Below, in pieces: positions 24,809-35,900 of a stretch of DNA of 64,000 nucleotides. The stretch is from positions 62,001 through 126,000 of the forward strand of contig NZ_JARGEM010000001.1 in assembly GCF_029211225.1 (NCBI RefSeq), written 5' to 3'. The DNA is from Antiquaquibacter metalliresistens (lineage in GTDB: Bacteria; Actinomycetota; Actinomycetes; Actinomycetales; Microbacteriaceae). A program made the translations under genes and the position numbers. The notes under the pieces were generated by a model. It made no database searches. It saw only the letters and a program-made list of their open reading frames with translations, and was not told where the DNA came from. Positions within the stretch are counted from its first letter, which is position 1; each line of letters opens with the position of its first letter.

Positions 24809-26368
24809 TCAGTCGGCGAGGCCGAATCGCGCCGCCCGGTCGAGCGCCTCATGCCGGTTCGATGCGCCGAGCTTGCGATAGATGCTGCGCACCTGCGCCT
24901 TGACCGTGTTGGGCGAGACTCGGAGCTGCGATGAGATCTGCCGCCGCGTCTCACCCGCCGCGATCCGCGCCAGAACGATGCGCTCGCGGGAGCTCAGCGG
25001 CGCGATGTCGGGAGCCGCTCCCACCGCGGCGCCCGCGAGCACGTCGAGCACTTCGCGGGACTCGGGGGGCTGCGGGCGCGCGGCCGCGTCCTCGAGCATC
25101 CCCGCGAGCCGAGTCGGAGGGATCACCTGGAAGTGCCGTCGCCACCCGGTGCGCGCCGCTTGCATCAGCACGCGATCGAACGTCTCGCCCGCCGTGATGG
25201 CGTCACCCAAGGCATCGTGCGCCGCCGCACGCAGCACCTCCACCGCGGCGAGGGAACGCGGCGCGTGCCGATCGCCCATCGCCCTGCACGGCGCGGTCAG
25301 CTCGAGCACGCCGTCATGGTCCGCCGAATGCAGGGCGAGCCGGGCCGGCGCCACGGCCGGGCAGTCCGCGTGCCGGGTGTGCAGGGGGTTCTTCTTCGGC
25401 AGCCCGGCCACCGCATCCCGCGCGGCGCCGAACGAGCCGAGTCGGATCAACGCCGCGACGCGTTCGCCGTCGTGCAGGGCGCGCAGCAACGCCGGGGACT
25501 GCCAGTCGTGTGTGACGAAGACGACGGAACGCAGCACATCGAGCCTTTCCAACTCCGTGGTGATGTCGGCCGACATCGCCCGCAGCTGCAGGACGAAGGC
25601 CTCGAACTCCGTGCCGCCCGCAATGGCTTCGAGCCGGTCGATCGTCGAGCCGGCCCGCACATGCTCGCCGTCGTCGAGGGCGACCAACGCGTCCGCGAGC
25701 AGTGCCGGTGCCACCTCGAGCCGATCGGCGCCGCCGCCCATCGGAACCGCGGCGAGATGACGTGAGGCATCGGCCGCGCCGCCCAAGAAGTAGTCAACGA
25801 CGACGAGCCAGCCCCTCGCCTCGACGAGCCCGGGCACCTCGAGTGCACCCGCCAGGCCGAGGCCGTGACGGATCTGGCGACTCGCTGCATCCAGTTCGCC
25901 CATGAGTGCGAGGCACGCCCCCTCCTCGAAGAGGGTGCGCGCCTCCAGATCCAGCCGCACGCCCACGCGGAACGGCGCGGCCGCGACCAGCTGACGCGCG
26001 ACCAGCGCCTGCGCCCGGGCGTCGGCGAGGCGCCCGAGTCCCCGCATCGAGCGAGCCCGCCCGAGGGCGACGAGCACCAAAAGGTCGGGCCGCGCCTCGA
26101 TCAGCCGGGATGCCGCATCCAGATAGGCGAGCGCGGCGAAGTGGTTGCTGTCCGGCGCCTCGCGGAAGGTCGCGGCGAGCGCCACCAGCAGTGCGGGATC
26201 GTTCTCCCAGCACGACTCGGGCAGCGAGGTGATGCGCTCCGCGAGCTCCGCGGCCCGGTCCGGCAGGTAGTGCTCCCAGGCCGTAGCCATCCTCTCCGTC
26301 GCCTCCTCATAGGAGGTGGAGCGGACCAATGCGAGAAACTCGTCATCAAGGGCGTCGATGGGGGGCAC
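24809..26368 (-). CDS. Orphan LuxR-type regulator with TPR-like sensor region
   Basis: A 519-residue protein. The last 60 residues form a LuxR/FixJ-type DNA-binding domain (SSRERIVLARIAAGETRRQI and SPNTVKAQVRSIYRKLGAS). The rest is all-alpha, with repeated helical pairs resembling the TPR-like part of MalT/LAL regulators. There is no Walker A motif, so the NTPase domain of LAL proteins is missing. The start is uncertain: GTG at 26368 lacks a good ribosome site but lies about 20 nt after a hairpin in the leader. It is directly upstream of the surface-protein gene on the same strand and may regulate it. Confidence 0.7.
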   Translation of the reverse strand: MPPIDALDDEFLALVRSTSYEEATERMATAWEHYLPDRAAELAERITSLPESCWENDPALLVALAATFREAPDSNHFAALAYLDAASRLIEARPDLLVLVALGRARSMRGLGRLADARAQALVARQLVAAAPFRVGVRLDLEARTLFEEGACLALMGELDAASRQIRHGLGLAGALEVPGLVEARGWLVVVDYFLGGAADASRHLAAVPMGGGADRLEVAPALLADALVALDDGEHVRAGSTIDRLEAIAGGTEFEAFVLQLRAMSADITTELERLDVLRSVVFVTHDWQSPALLRALHDGERVAALIRLGSFGAARDAVAGLPKKNPLHTRHADCPAVAPARLALHSADHDGVLELTAPCRAMGDRHAPRSLAAVEVLRAAAHDALGDAITAGETFDRVLMQAARTGWRRHFQVIPPTRLAGMLEDAAARPQPPESREVLDVLAGAAVGAAPDIAPLSSRERIVLARIAAGETRRQISSQLRVSPNTVKAQVRSIYRKLGASNRHEALDRAARFGLAD

Positions 26369-26388
26369 GACAGCTGCTTCGGGTAGCG

Positions 26389-26406
26389 GTCCCCCAAAAG
26401 GGGGAC
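26389..26406. promoter_or_regulatory. Perfect palindrome/hairpin in the LuxR-type gene leader
   Basis: GTCCCCCAAAAGGGGGAC has two 7-bp arms round AAAA and lies 21-38 nt upstream of the GTG start. A TACAGT -10 candidate at 26415-26420 puts it inside the 5' untranslated region, so it could act as an operator or as an RNA hairpin. Confidence 0.5.
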
Positions 26407-26414
26407 GTCTGCGA

Positions 26415-26420
26415 ACTGTA
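26415..26420 (-). promoter_or_regulatory. Candidate -10 element (TACAGT) of the LuxR-type gene
   Basis: TACAGT on the minus strand lies 47 nt upstream of the GTG start, ahead of the palindrome. Confidence 0.35.
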
Positions 26421-26480
26421 GCACCGAGCCGGAGTTTCCGAAAACCCCCACTTTCCGAAGCCCGTGGGGTCGAGCAGGCG

Positions 26481-28553
26481 TCAGGCCGAGGCGGGCCTCC
26501 CGGCCTTCGCCGGAGCCTTCTCCTCCTCGGGCAGCGTGCCGGCGGCACGCTGGGCCGCGTAATACGCCCGCGCCTCATCCTGCCTGGCCTGCTCGGCGCC
26601 GAGCGCGATCGGTGCACCGATGAGCTCCGGCGTGAACTCGAACGCGGCGACGAGGTCGAGGGCATGCGCGCGCAGTCGGGGCAGCAGGCGGTCATCGATG
26701 TAGCTCGTGACGGCCTGGATGCGCTGCGCCGAGATCCGCCCATAGGTCAGGTACCACGCCGCGTGCTGCTCGATCAGACCGAGCCCGAAGAGGTCGCGCA
26801 ACCAGGTGAGCACCTGCTTCGTGCCGGCATCCTGAATGTCGTCCAGCGCATCCGTGAACGCCTCCCACTGCAGCAGCTCACCGTGCGCCCGGGCCGCCTC
26901 GATGAGCGCGTTCTGGTTGCTGTTGAACAGTGCGGCCGCTTCGGCCTTCGGCAGCTTGTTCGCGTTGCGCAGGCGACCGGCGATCTCCGCGACCATCGTC
27001 TGCACCCGGTCGGTGAGCAGCTGGCGCTGCGAGTCGGTGTCACGGATGTAGCCGACCGAACGTGCCGTCGAGCCGAAGTCGCGCACCTTCTGCGCGAAGC
27101 TGCGCAGCCCGGTGCGGTTGATCGCGGCATCCCCGACCTGGTCGGCGACGAACGCGGCCATCGCACCCGCGTCGAGGCTCGCGAACTTCTTCGAGTAGTC
27201 GGTGAGCAGTCGCTTGGCGACCAGCTGCAGCAGCACGTTGTTGTCGCCCTCGAACGTCACGTAGATGTCGAGGTCGGCGCGCAACTGCGTGAGCCGGTTC
27301 TCGGCGAGGAATCCGGCGCCGCCGCACGCCTCGCGCGCCTCTTGCAGGATGTCGAGCGCGGCCCAGGTGGAGAGCGGCTTGAGGGCCGCCGCGAGCGTCT
27401 CGAGGTCTTGGCGGTCGGCATCCGTGTCGTGCGCACCGCTGAAGACGTCGTCGAACTTCTCGAGGAAGCGCTCGTGCGCGAACGACATCGCGTAGGTCGT
27501 CGCCAGGCGGGTCAGCAGGCGGCGCTGGTGCCGCTGGTAGTCGAGCAGCACTTCCTCGTCGGTGTCGCTGCCCGCGGTGAACTGCCGGCGCTGCGTCGCG
27601 TAGGTGATCGCGATCGTCAGCGCGGCCTTCGAGGCGACCGTCGCGGCTCCGTCGAGCGAGACGCGACCCTGCACGAGGGTGCCGAGCATCGTGAAGAACC
27701 GCCGACCCGGGCTCGCGATGGGCGAGCTGTAGGTGCCGTCTTCCGCGACGTCGCCGTAGCGGTTGAGCAGGTTCACGCGCGGCACCCGCACGTGGTCGAA
27801 GTGCAGCCGGCCGTTGTCGATGCCGTTGAGGCCGCCCTTGAGGCCGTCGTCCTCGCCGCCGACGCCGGGCAGGAAGCCGCCCTCGTCGCGGATCGGCACG
27901 TAGAAGGCGTGCACGCCGTGGTTGACGCCCTTCGTGATGAGCTGGGCGAAGACGACGGCTGCCTGTCCGTGCAGGGCGGCGTTGCCGAGGTAGTCCTTCC
28001 ACGCCGCGCGGAACGGTGTGTGCAGCACGAAGTCGCCGGCCTCGGGATCGTAGGTGGCCGTCGTGCCGATCGCCGCGACATCCGACCCGTGGCCGGTCTC
28101 GGTCATCGCGAAGGCGCCGGGCACCTCCAGCGTCATGATCTTCGGCAGCAGGGTCTCGTGGTGCAACGCCGTGCCCAGGTGCAGCACCGCCGCGCCGAAC
28201 AGGCCCCACTGCACGCCCGACTTGATCTGTAGGCTGGGGTCGGCGAGCACGAGCTCCTCGAAGCCGGCGATGTTGCCACCGTGGTTGTCCTGGCCGCCGA
28301 CGGAGACCGGGAAGGCGCGCTGCACGGCGTTCTCCTGCACGAGCAGGTGCAACTGGGTGAGCACGCGTTCGCGATGCTCGGCCATCGACTGGCCGGGGAT
28401 GCGCTGGATCTCGGGGCGCGCAGCGAGCGCGCGGGCGGTGCGGCGGATGTCGGCCCAGCGACCGAGGAGCTGTTGGCCGAGCGCGGAGACGTCGACGGTC
28501 GGAGCCTCGTCAACGGCGGACGCGGCGGCTGTGCGATCGGCAATCTGGCTCAT
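26481..28553 (-). CDS. Acyl-CoA oxidase/dehydrogenase
   Basis: A 690-residue flavoenzyme of the acyl-CoA oxidase type, carrying out the first step of fatty-acid beta-oxidation. The flavin-contacting motif AFAMTETGHGSDV is near residue 148, and the catalytic-base region VTFEGDNNVLLQLVAKRLL is near residue 435. Length and the helical C-terminal half match peroxisomal-type ACOX proteins rather than 380-residue dehydrogenases. A Lys/Ala/Pro-rich tail of about 20 residues ends the protein. An ATG at 28553 is preceded by a TAGCGT -10 element at 6 nt, so the message is probably leaderless. Confidence 0.9.
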   Translation of the reverse strand: MSQIADRTAAASAVDEAPTVDVSALGQQLLGRWADIRRTARALAARPEIQRIPGQSMAEHRERVLTQLHLLVQENAVQRAFPVSVGGQDNHGGNIAGFEELVLADPSLQIKSGVQWGLFGAAVLHLGTALHHETLLPKIMTLEVPGAFAMTETGHGSDVAAIGTTATYDPEAGDFVLHTPFRAAWKDYLGNAALHGQAAVVFAQLITKGVNHGVHAFYVPIRDEGGFLPGVGGEDDGLKGGLNGIDNGRLHFDHVRVPRVNLLNRYGDVAEDGTYSSPIASPGRRFFTMLGTLVQGRVSLDGAATVASKAALTIAITYATQRRQFTAGSDTDEEVLLDYQRHQRRLLTRLATTYAMSFAHERFLEKFDDVFSGAHDTDADRQDLETLAAALKPLSTWAALDILQEAREACGGAGFLAENRLTQLRADLDIYVTFEGDNNVLLQLVAKRLLTDYSKKFASLDAGAMAAFVADQVGDAAINRTGLRSFAQKVRDFGSTARSVGYIRDTDSQRQLLTDRVQTMVAEIAGRLRNANKLPKAEAAALFNSNQNALIEAARAHGELLQWEAFTDALDDIQDAGTKQVLTWLRDLFGLGLIEQHAAWYLTYGRISAQRIQAVTSYIDDRLLPRLRAHALDLVAAFEFTPELIGAPIALGAEQARQDEARAYYAAQRAAGTLPEEEKAPAKAGRPASA

Positions 28554-28559
28554 GACACC

Positions 28560-28565
28560 ACGCTA
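28560..28565 (-). promoter_or_regulatory. Leaderless -10 element (TAGCGT) of the acyl-CoA oxidase gene
   Basis: TAGCGT ends 6 nt before the ATG at 28553 and no ribosome site is present. Confidence 0.5.
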
Positions 28566-28693
28566 CGTCCGGGGTTCGGAGCGCGCCAGCCACCGGTAGG
28601 GAGCCACCAAACAGCCGCGACCGGCCCGCCCGACCGTTGGTGGATTCCTGCAAAGAACCCCAGGTCGAGTTGTGGAGTTGCGCCGGGGTGACG

Positions 28694-29497
28694 TCAGCCC
28701 AGGAGCGACTTCATCTGGCTGGCGATCAGCAGGGTCGCACGGCGCGGCGCCAGGCGGGCGAGACGGTCCATGAGGCGCGCATCGCCGCCGATGGTCGCCC
28801 GGAAGGCGCCCTTCTCCATCGCCTGGACGATCTGACGCCCGGCATCCGCCGCGCTCGTCGCCTTGGGCTGCTTGCCCGTGCTCGCCGCCATCCGCGGCAT
28901 GTCGACGCCGGAGTTCGTCGTGATGTTCGTCGCGACCCCACCGGGGAAGACCACCGTCACCGCGAGCGGTGTGCCCTGCGTCTCCGCGAACAGCGCCTCG
29001 GTGAACAGCTTGACCGCAGCCTTGCTCGCGCCGTATGCGGCCTGACCCGGAACGGGGAGGAAGCCGCCCATGCTCGAGACGTTCAGCAGGCCCGACTCGG
29101 GCCGTGCCAGCAGGTGCGGCAGGAATGCCTTCGACATGTTGACGACGCCCCAGAAGTTGACGTTCATCACACGCTCGATCACGTCGAAGCCGAGCTCCTC
29201 GAGCTTCACGAACGGTTGGATGATGCCGGCCACGTTGAAGAGGCCGTCCACCTGGCCGTGGGCCTTGATCACCGTATCCGGCAGCGCGAGCACCGCGTCC
29301 CGATCGGCGACGTTGACGGCATGGGTCGTGAGTCGGCCTTCCGTTGCGCCGGCGAGCGCGACCGTCTCGGCGAGACCGGCCTCGCTCAGATCGACGGCGG
29401 CGACTCGAGCACCGCGCTGGATGAGCTGAAGCACCACCTCGCGGCCCATCCCGTTACCACCGCCGGTGACGACGAATACCTTGTCGGCGATCTGCAT
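28694..29497 (-). CDS. Short-chain dehydrogenase/reductase
   Basis: A 267-residue classical SDR. The NAD(P) site is VTGGGNGMGREV, with NVAGII and the catalytic set N-S-Y-K visible as VSSM followed by YGASKAA. An acidic VDLSEAG after beta-2 favours NAD(H) over NADP(H). The ATG at 29497 follows a GAGAG-rich sequence. It is directly downstream of a TetR-type gene, and the 41-bp gap between them holds an inverted repeat that is probably the TetR operator. The substrate is unknown; proximity to an acyl-CoA oxidase hints at lipid or alcohol metabolism. Confidence 0.88.
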   Translation of the reverse strand: MQIADKVFVVTGGGNGMGREVVLQLIQRGARVAAVDLSEAGLAETVALAGATEGRLTTHAVNVADRDAVLALPDTVIKAHGQVDGLFNVAGIIQPFVKLEELGFDVIERVMNVNFWGVVNMSKAFLPHLLARPESGLLNVSSMGGFLPVPGQAAYGASKAAVKLFTEALFAETQGTPLAVTVVFPGGVATNITTNSGVDMPRMAASTGKQPKATSAADAGRQIVQAMEKGAFRATIGGDARLMDRLARLAPRRATLLIASQMKSLLG

Positions 29498-29521
29498 GGC
29501 GTGGCTCTCTTCTCTTCGCAG

Positions 29522-29537
29522 CGGACAACAGTGTCCG
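29522..29537. promoter_or_regulatory. TetR-type operator upstream of the SDR gene
   Basis: CGGACAACAGTGTCCG has perfect 6-bp arms (CGGACA/TGTCCG) and a 4-nt spacer. It is 25 nt before the SDR start and immediately after the TetR-type gene. Confidence 0.6.
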
Positions 29538-29538
29538 G

Positions 29539-30090
29539 TTAAGTATGCACCTCGATGCCCAGGAGGCGCCATGCCCCGGCGCTGACGGCTTCCCGAGTCC
29601 CCTCGACCGATCCCGCAAGCGCCCCCGCGACCATGCGGATCGCAAGCAGCACGTCGTCGACGGTGTAGTGCGCCGGCACCGTTCCCGACCGCACACCCTC
29701 GACGATGGTCGCCTCGATGACCGCCCGGATTCGCACCCCGAGGCTCGCCCAGTCGGGTTCCTGCGCGAGCGGCGCGAGAAGCTCCAGGAAGGCGACGGAT
29801 GCCCTGGCCTGCTCAGTGACGAGTGCGAGCACCTGCGCAAGAGTTCCGCCGCGGGCCGTCAGCGCCTCGATCTCGGCCAGCCCCTGATCGAAGGCCGCGT
29901 ATGCGAGCGACGCCCTGGTGGGAAAGTGACGATAGAGACTGCCCTGTCCCACTCCCGCGCGCTTGGCGATGGCGTTCAGCGGCGCGTTCAGACCCTGCTC
30001 TGCGAAGATCTCGCCGGCGGCTCGAATGATCGCCGCTCGGTTCTGCGCGGCGGCGGCTGGACCCCGGTTGACGCGTGCATTCGTACCCAT
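29539..30090 (-). CDS. TetR-family transcriptional regulator
   Basis: A 183-residue regulator. The DNA-binding domain covers residues about 17-60 (IIRAAGEIFAEQGLNAPLNA, then IAKRAGVGQGSLYRHFPTRA); the C-terminal ligand domain is not recognisable. The ATG at 30090 comes 7 nt after TAGACT, so it is likely leaderless and shares a compact promoter with the divergent thioredoxin gene. The probable target is the SDR gene immediately downstream. Confidence 0.92.
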   Translation of the reverse strand: MGTNARVNRGPAAAAQNRAAIIRAAGEIFAEQGLNAPLNAIAKRAGVGQGSLYRHFPTRASLAYAAFDQGLAEIEALTARGGTLAQVLALVTEQARASVAFLELLAPLAQEPDWASLGVRIRAVIEATIVEGVRSGTVPAHYTVDDVLLAIRMVAGALAGSVEGTREAVSAGAWRLLGIEVHT

Positions 30091-30097
30091 CGGCTGA

Positions 30098-30103
30098 AGT
30101 CTA
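30098..30103 (-). promoter_or_regulatory. Leaderless -10 element (TAGACT) of the TetR-type gene
   Basis: TAGACT ends 7 nt before the ATG at 30090. It lies 12 bp from the -10 element of the divergent gene, so the two promoters overlap. Confidence 0.5.
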
Positions 30104-30115
30104 CGGTGGGGCGTC

Positions 30116-30121
30116 TAGGCT
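30116..30121 (+). promoter_or_regulatory. Leaderless -10 element (TAGGCT) of the thioredoxin gene
   Basis: TAGGCT ends 6 nt before the ATG at 30128; the intervening TGATCA is not a ribosome site. Confidence 0.5.
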
Positions 30122-30127
30122 TGATCA

Positions 30128-30508
30128 ATGGCTACTGTCGCCCTCACCGCCGACGGATTCGGCGAGACCGTCACCGCCCCCGGCATCACGCTCGTCGACT
30201 TCTGGGCGGAATGGTGCGGCCCCTGCCGCCAGTTCGCGCCGATCTTCGAGGCCGCCTCCGAGGCGCATCCCGAGATCACCTTCGGCAAGGTCGACACGGA
30301 GGCCGAGCGCGAGCTCGCCGGTGCGGCGGGGATCACGTCGATCCCGACGCTCATGGCGTTCCGCGACGGCATCCTGGTGTTCTCGCAGCCCGGCGCCCTC
30401 CCGGCACCCGCACTCGAACAGGTCATCGCCGCCGTCGAGGCTCTCGACATGGACGAGGTGCGCGCCAAGGTGCAGGAGCTGGGCGGGGAGCCGGCCGAGG
30501 AGAGTTGA
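30128..30508 (+). CDS. Thioredoxin
   Basis: A 126-residue cytoplasmic thiol-disulfide oxidoreductase. The active site is WCGPC (Cys30 and Cys33), preceded by LVDFWAE and followed by the cis-proline loop SIPTLMAF. The C-terminus is about 15 residues longer than E. coli thioredoxin and acidic. It reduces protein disulfides with electrons from thioredoxin reductase, which is not encoded here. Confidence 0.95.
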   Translation: MATVALTADGFGETVTAPGITLVDFWAEWCGPCRQFAPIFEAASEAHPEITFGKVDTEAERELAGAAGITSIPTLMAFRDGILVFSQPGALPAPALEQVIAAVEALDMDEVRAKVQELGGEPAEES

Positions 30509-30533
30509 CCGGTGCGTTGAGCGCGGCGCCCTC

Positions 30534-31054
30534 TCAGGTGCGCGCCAGCCGGTACAGCACGTGCGACCTCACCGGACTGCCGACCGGCACCGCAGGATGC
30601 TCGAAGTCGCCGCTCGGATCCCGCACCATTCCGATGCGCTCCATCACCCGCATCGACGGCAGGTTCGAAGCGGCCGTGAACGACACGAGCTCGGCCAGAT
30701 CGAGGCCGTCGAACGCGTGGTCGACGACCGCGAGCGCGGCCTCTGTGGCGTAGCCGTGCCCCCAGGCGTGGCGCGCGAAGCGCCAGCCGATCTCGGTGGC
30801 GGGTGCACACGGCAGGTCGTCGGCGACGGTGCTCAGCCCGGTGAAGCCGAGGAACTCGCCGTCGAGGTCGACGGCCCAGAGGCCCCAGCCGCGAGACTCG
30901 AGCGCCGAGGAGATGCGCTCGAACGCGGCATCCGACTCGGCGCGCGTGAGCACGGAGGGGAAGTGTCGCCGAACCTCGGGGTCGGCGTTGAGCGCCGCCC
31001 ACGGTTCGCGGTCGGACTCGCGCCACTGCCGCAGCAGCAGGCGCTCGGTGCGGA

Positions 31055-31058
<4 letters not shown>
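30534..31058 (-). CDS. GNAT-family N-acetyltransferase (RimJ/RimL type)
   Basis: A 174-residue acetyltransferase starting IRTERLLLRQWRESDREPWA, the typical beginning of the RimJ/RimL-like branch. The acetyl-CoA loop is in WGHGYATEAALAVVDHAF, and the motif NLPSMRVMERIGMV follows. The GTG start overlaps the recQ stop (GTGA), so it is translated with recQ. Substrate unknown. Confidence 0.88.
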
Positions 31059-32854
<1,796 letters not shown>

Positions 32855-32860
32855 GCTCCC

Positions 32861-32866
32861 ACTGTA
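32861..32866 (-). promoter_or_regulatory. Leaderless -10 element (TACAGT) of recQ
   Basis: TACAGT ends 6 nt before the recQ ATG on the minus strand. Confidence 0.45.
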
Positions 32867-32912
32867 CGAGGGAGAGCCGACCTGAGCCGTGCCCTCCCCC
32901 GCACCGGTGGAA

Positions 32913-35900
32913 CTAGAACGTGATCACGACGGAGGGGAAGCCCCACGAGGGTTCAACCTGCTCGTTGCCGAGGTAGCGCGCCGTCAGCAGGTGCACGCCG
33001 CGATCCAGCCCCTCGATCGGCAAGGTGACGCGCCCCGCATCGCCTGGCTCGAGCACGACCCTGGTGAGCTCCCGCGAGCCGTCGTAGATCACCACCTCGC
33101 CGGTCGGCTCGACGCCCTCCGCCGCCTTGACCGTGACGGTGTAGTTCAGCGGCTGGTTGCCGAAGACGAGCAGCCGACTCGCGGTGCCCGTGGTGCGGCT
33201 GTCGAGCAGCGCGACCGACTTGCCCGCCGTCGTCGCCGTGCCGTCGGCGTAACCGGCCGCACTCGCGGTGACGGTCACGGTGAGCTCGGCGCCGGCATCC
33301 TCGACCGTGACGACGTAGCGCTCGCCCGTCGCGCCCTCGATCGGCACGCCGTCGCGGTTCCACTGGTAGGCGAAGGACGCATCGCGCACGCTCCACTTGC
33401 CCGGCTGCACCGTGAGGGTGCGGCCCACCTTCGCCGCCCCCGCGATCTTCGGCGCCTTCTCGTTGACGATCGCCTCCGCGTTCGAGGTGACCTCGATCGG
33501 CACATCGATCGAGGATCCGCTCGCCGGCACCGCGATGCTCAACAGCAGCTGACCACTCGGCGTCCCCTCCGGGATCGTGACGGTGGCGGATGCCCGCCCC
33601 ACCTCATCCGTCGTGTCGACGATCGCGGGGTCGATCACCGCGGAGCCGAGCTCGCTCCCGCCGGCGCTCACCGTCACCGTGCCCTCGCGCGGCCCGTCCC
33701 GGGTCAGCAACAGGGAGGACAAGTTCAGCGTCAGTTGGTCACCGGGCGAGTACCCGTCGGCGTCCGGCGCGGAGAGCGTGACACCGATCGAGCGCTGCGC
33801 GTAGTCGGGGTCGGCGCTCTCGAACTCCTCGAAGTAGTCGACCATGCTCTGCAGGTCGACCTTGCCGGTGTCCGTGGGGTTCGCGCCCTGCGCGAGCGTG
33901 ACGAAGTTGTCACCCCCGGCCGCGAGGAACGAGTTCGCCGCCACCGTGTACATGGCCGCCGGGTTGATGAGCTCGCCGTCGATCCACACCGCGGTGATGC
34001 GGCTGCCCGCCGGTGCGGCCGGGTCGTAGCTGTACTCGAGGTTGCTCGAGACGCCGAGCTTGAGGAACGGGCGGCTCGCCCCAGCGGGCTGCCACTGCTC
34101 CTCGAGCACCTGCTTCACTTGCGCGCCCGTGAGTTCGGTCGTGAACAGCGTGTTCGCGAACGGCTGCACGCCGGCCGCCTCCGCGTAGGTCACGACGCCC
34201 TCGGCATCGCCCGGCTGGGCCGGGTTGGCGGCGAACTTGAGGTCCGCGCGCAGACCACCGGGGTTCATCACCGAGATCTCGGCGCCGTTCTCCTGCGTGG
34301 CCCACAGCTGCACGTCGGCGACGAAGTTGCCGAGCGTCGACTCCGCGCCTCGGTTCTCCGAACCACCGGATTGCACGCCCCGGTTGAAGTCGGCGGACAC
34401 CTCGCCGAGCGGCACCGAGCCGAGCTCCGTCGCGACCGCGGTCGCCTCCGCGACGATCGCGGCGACCTCCGGGTCGGGGGTGAAGCCCGCGAGCGGCAGC
34501 ACGTCCGCCGTGATGCTCAGCAGGTCGCCGGTCTCGGGGTCGATCGACAGCGCCGTGTGGCTGTACTTCTCGCCGTACTGACCGGAGGAGAGCACCGGAC
34601 GCACGCGATCGGTTCCGGGGATCGGCACCTCGTGGTCGTAGGCGAGGTGCGTGTGGCCGGAGATGATCGCGTCGATGTTCGCGTTCGCGCCGGTGACGAT
34701 CTGACCGAAGGCCGAGTCATCCGTGGCGCTCGCGATGTCGGTCGTGACCGCACCCTCGTGCACGAGCAGGATGATCACGTCCGCCTCGCCGTTGGACTCG
34801 TCGCCGTCGCTGAGCTGATCGGCGACCCGGTTGACGGCGGGCACCACCGGCCCGACGTCGAGCGTCGCGATGCCGGCGGGGCTCACGAGGCTCTCGAGCT
34901 CGTCGGTGACGGCGCCGACGAAGCCGACGGAGACATCCCCGTAGTCCTGTACCCAGTACTCCTGGTACGCGGGCTCGTCGGTGCCCTTCTCGTAGAGGTT
35001 CGCAGCCAGGTAGTCCCAGTCGATGTACGGCAGGATGCGGTCGTCCACGTCCGTGCGACCCTGGTCGAACTCGTGGTTGCCGAACGCGCTCGTGTCGAGC
35101 CCGATCTCGTTGAGGATGTCGAGGGTCGGGATGTCGTCCTGGATGAACGAGGTGAACGTCGATGCCCCGATGAAGTCGCCGGCACCCACGAACAGGGTGT
35201 TGGGGTTGTTCGCCCGGTAGGAGTCGACCATGCCGCCCATCACCGCGGCACCCGCCACGGCACCGTTGGCCTCGAGCCGACCGTGGAAGTCGTTGACGCT
35301 CACGATGTCGACCGCAACCGGAGCCGGTGCGGAGCTGAAACCGACCTTGATCGGGTCGTGGTCGCTCGAGCGGAACGGTGTGCCGGCCTCGGTCGCGCCG
35401 TACGCGTAGCCGCGATCCGACCACTCCGGCGCGTTGATCGTCCACACGTCGACACCGGTCACGGCGGCCGCGAGCGAGCCGCTCACGTAGGCATGGTCGA
35501 GCGAGCCGAGCTCGCCGTTGAACGTGTAGGTGTACTCGTCGGTCGCGTCCGGGACGAGGTCGGTGAAGCCCGCACCGGTGATGACCTGGCTCGGGTCCTC
35601 CTCGTGATACGCATTGAAGTCACCGAGCAGGATGACGTCGGCACCCTTGGCAGGATCGGCCTCGATCTCGTCGACGAAGGCCATGAGACGCGTGGCCTGC
35701 TCCACCCGCTCCGCGGTGAAGAAGCCCTGCAGGTCGGCCGGCTCCGGGGCGGTGTTGCCGTCCGGCGGGGTCTTCGACTTGAAGTGGTTCGCGACCACGG
35801 TGACGGTCTTGCCGTCGACGTCGAAGGTCTGCGCGAGCGGTTCGCGGGCGATGTCCCACACCGCCTCGTCGACGTCGGCGAAGCTCGCACCCACCGGCGT

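Noticed and set aside
26369-26743. An N-terminal extension of the LuxR-type regulator
   Set aside because: The added residues are Arg/Ser/Pro-rich shadow sequence of the acyl-CoA oxidase gene end.
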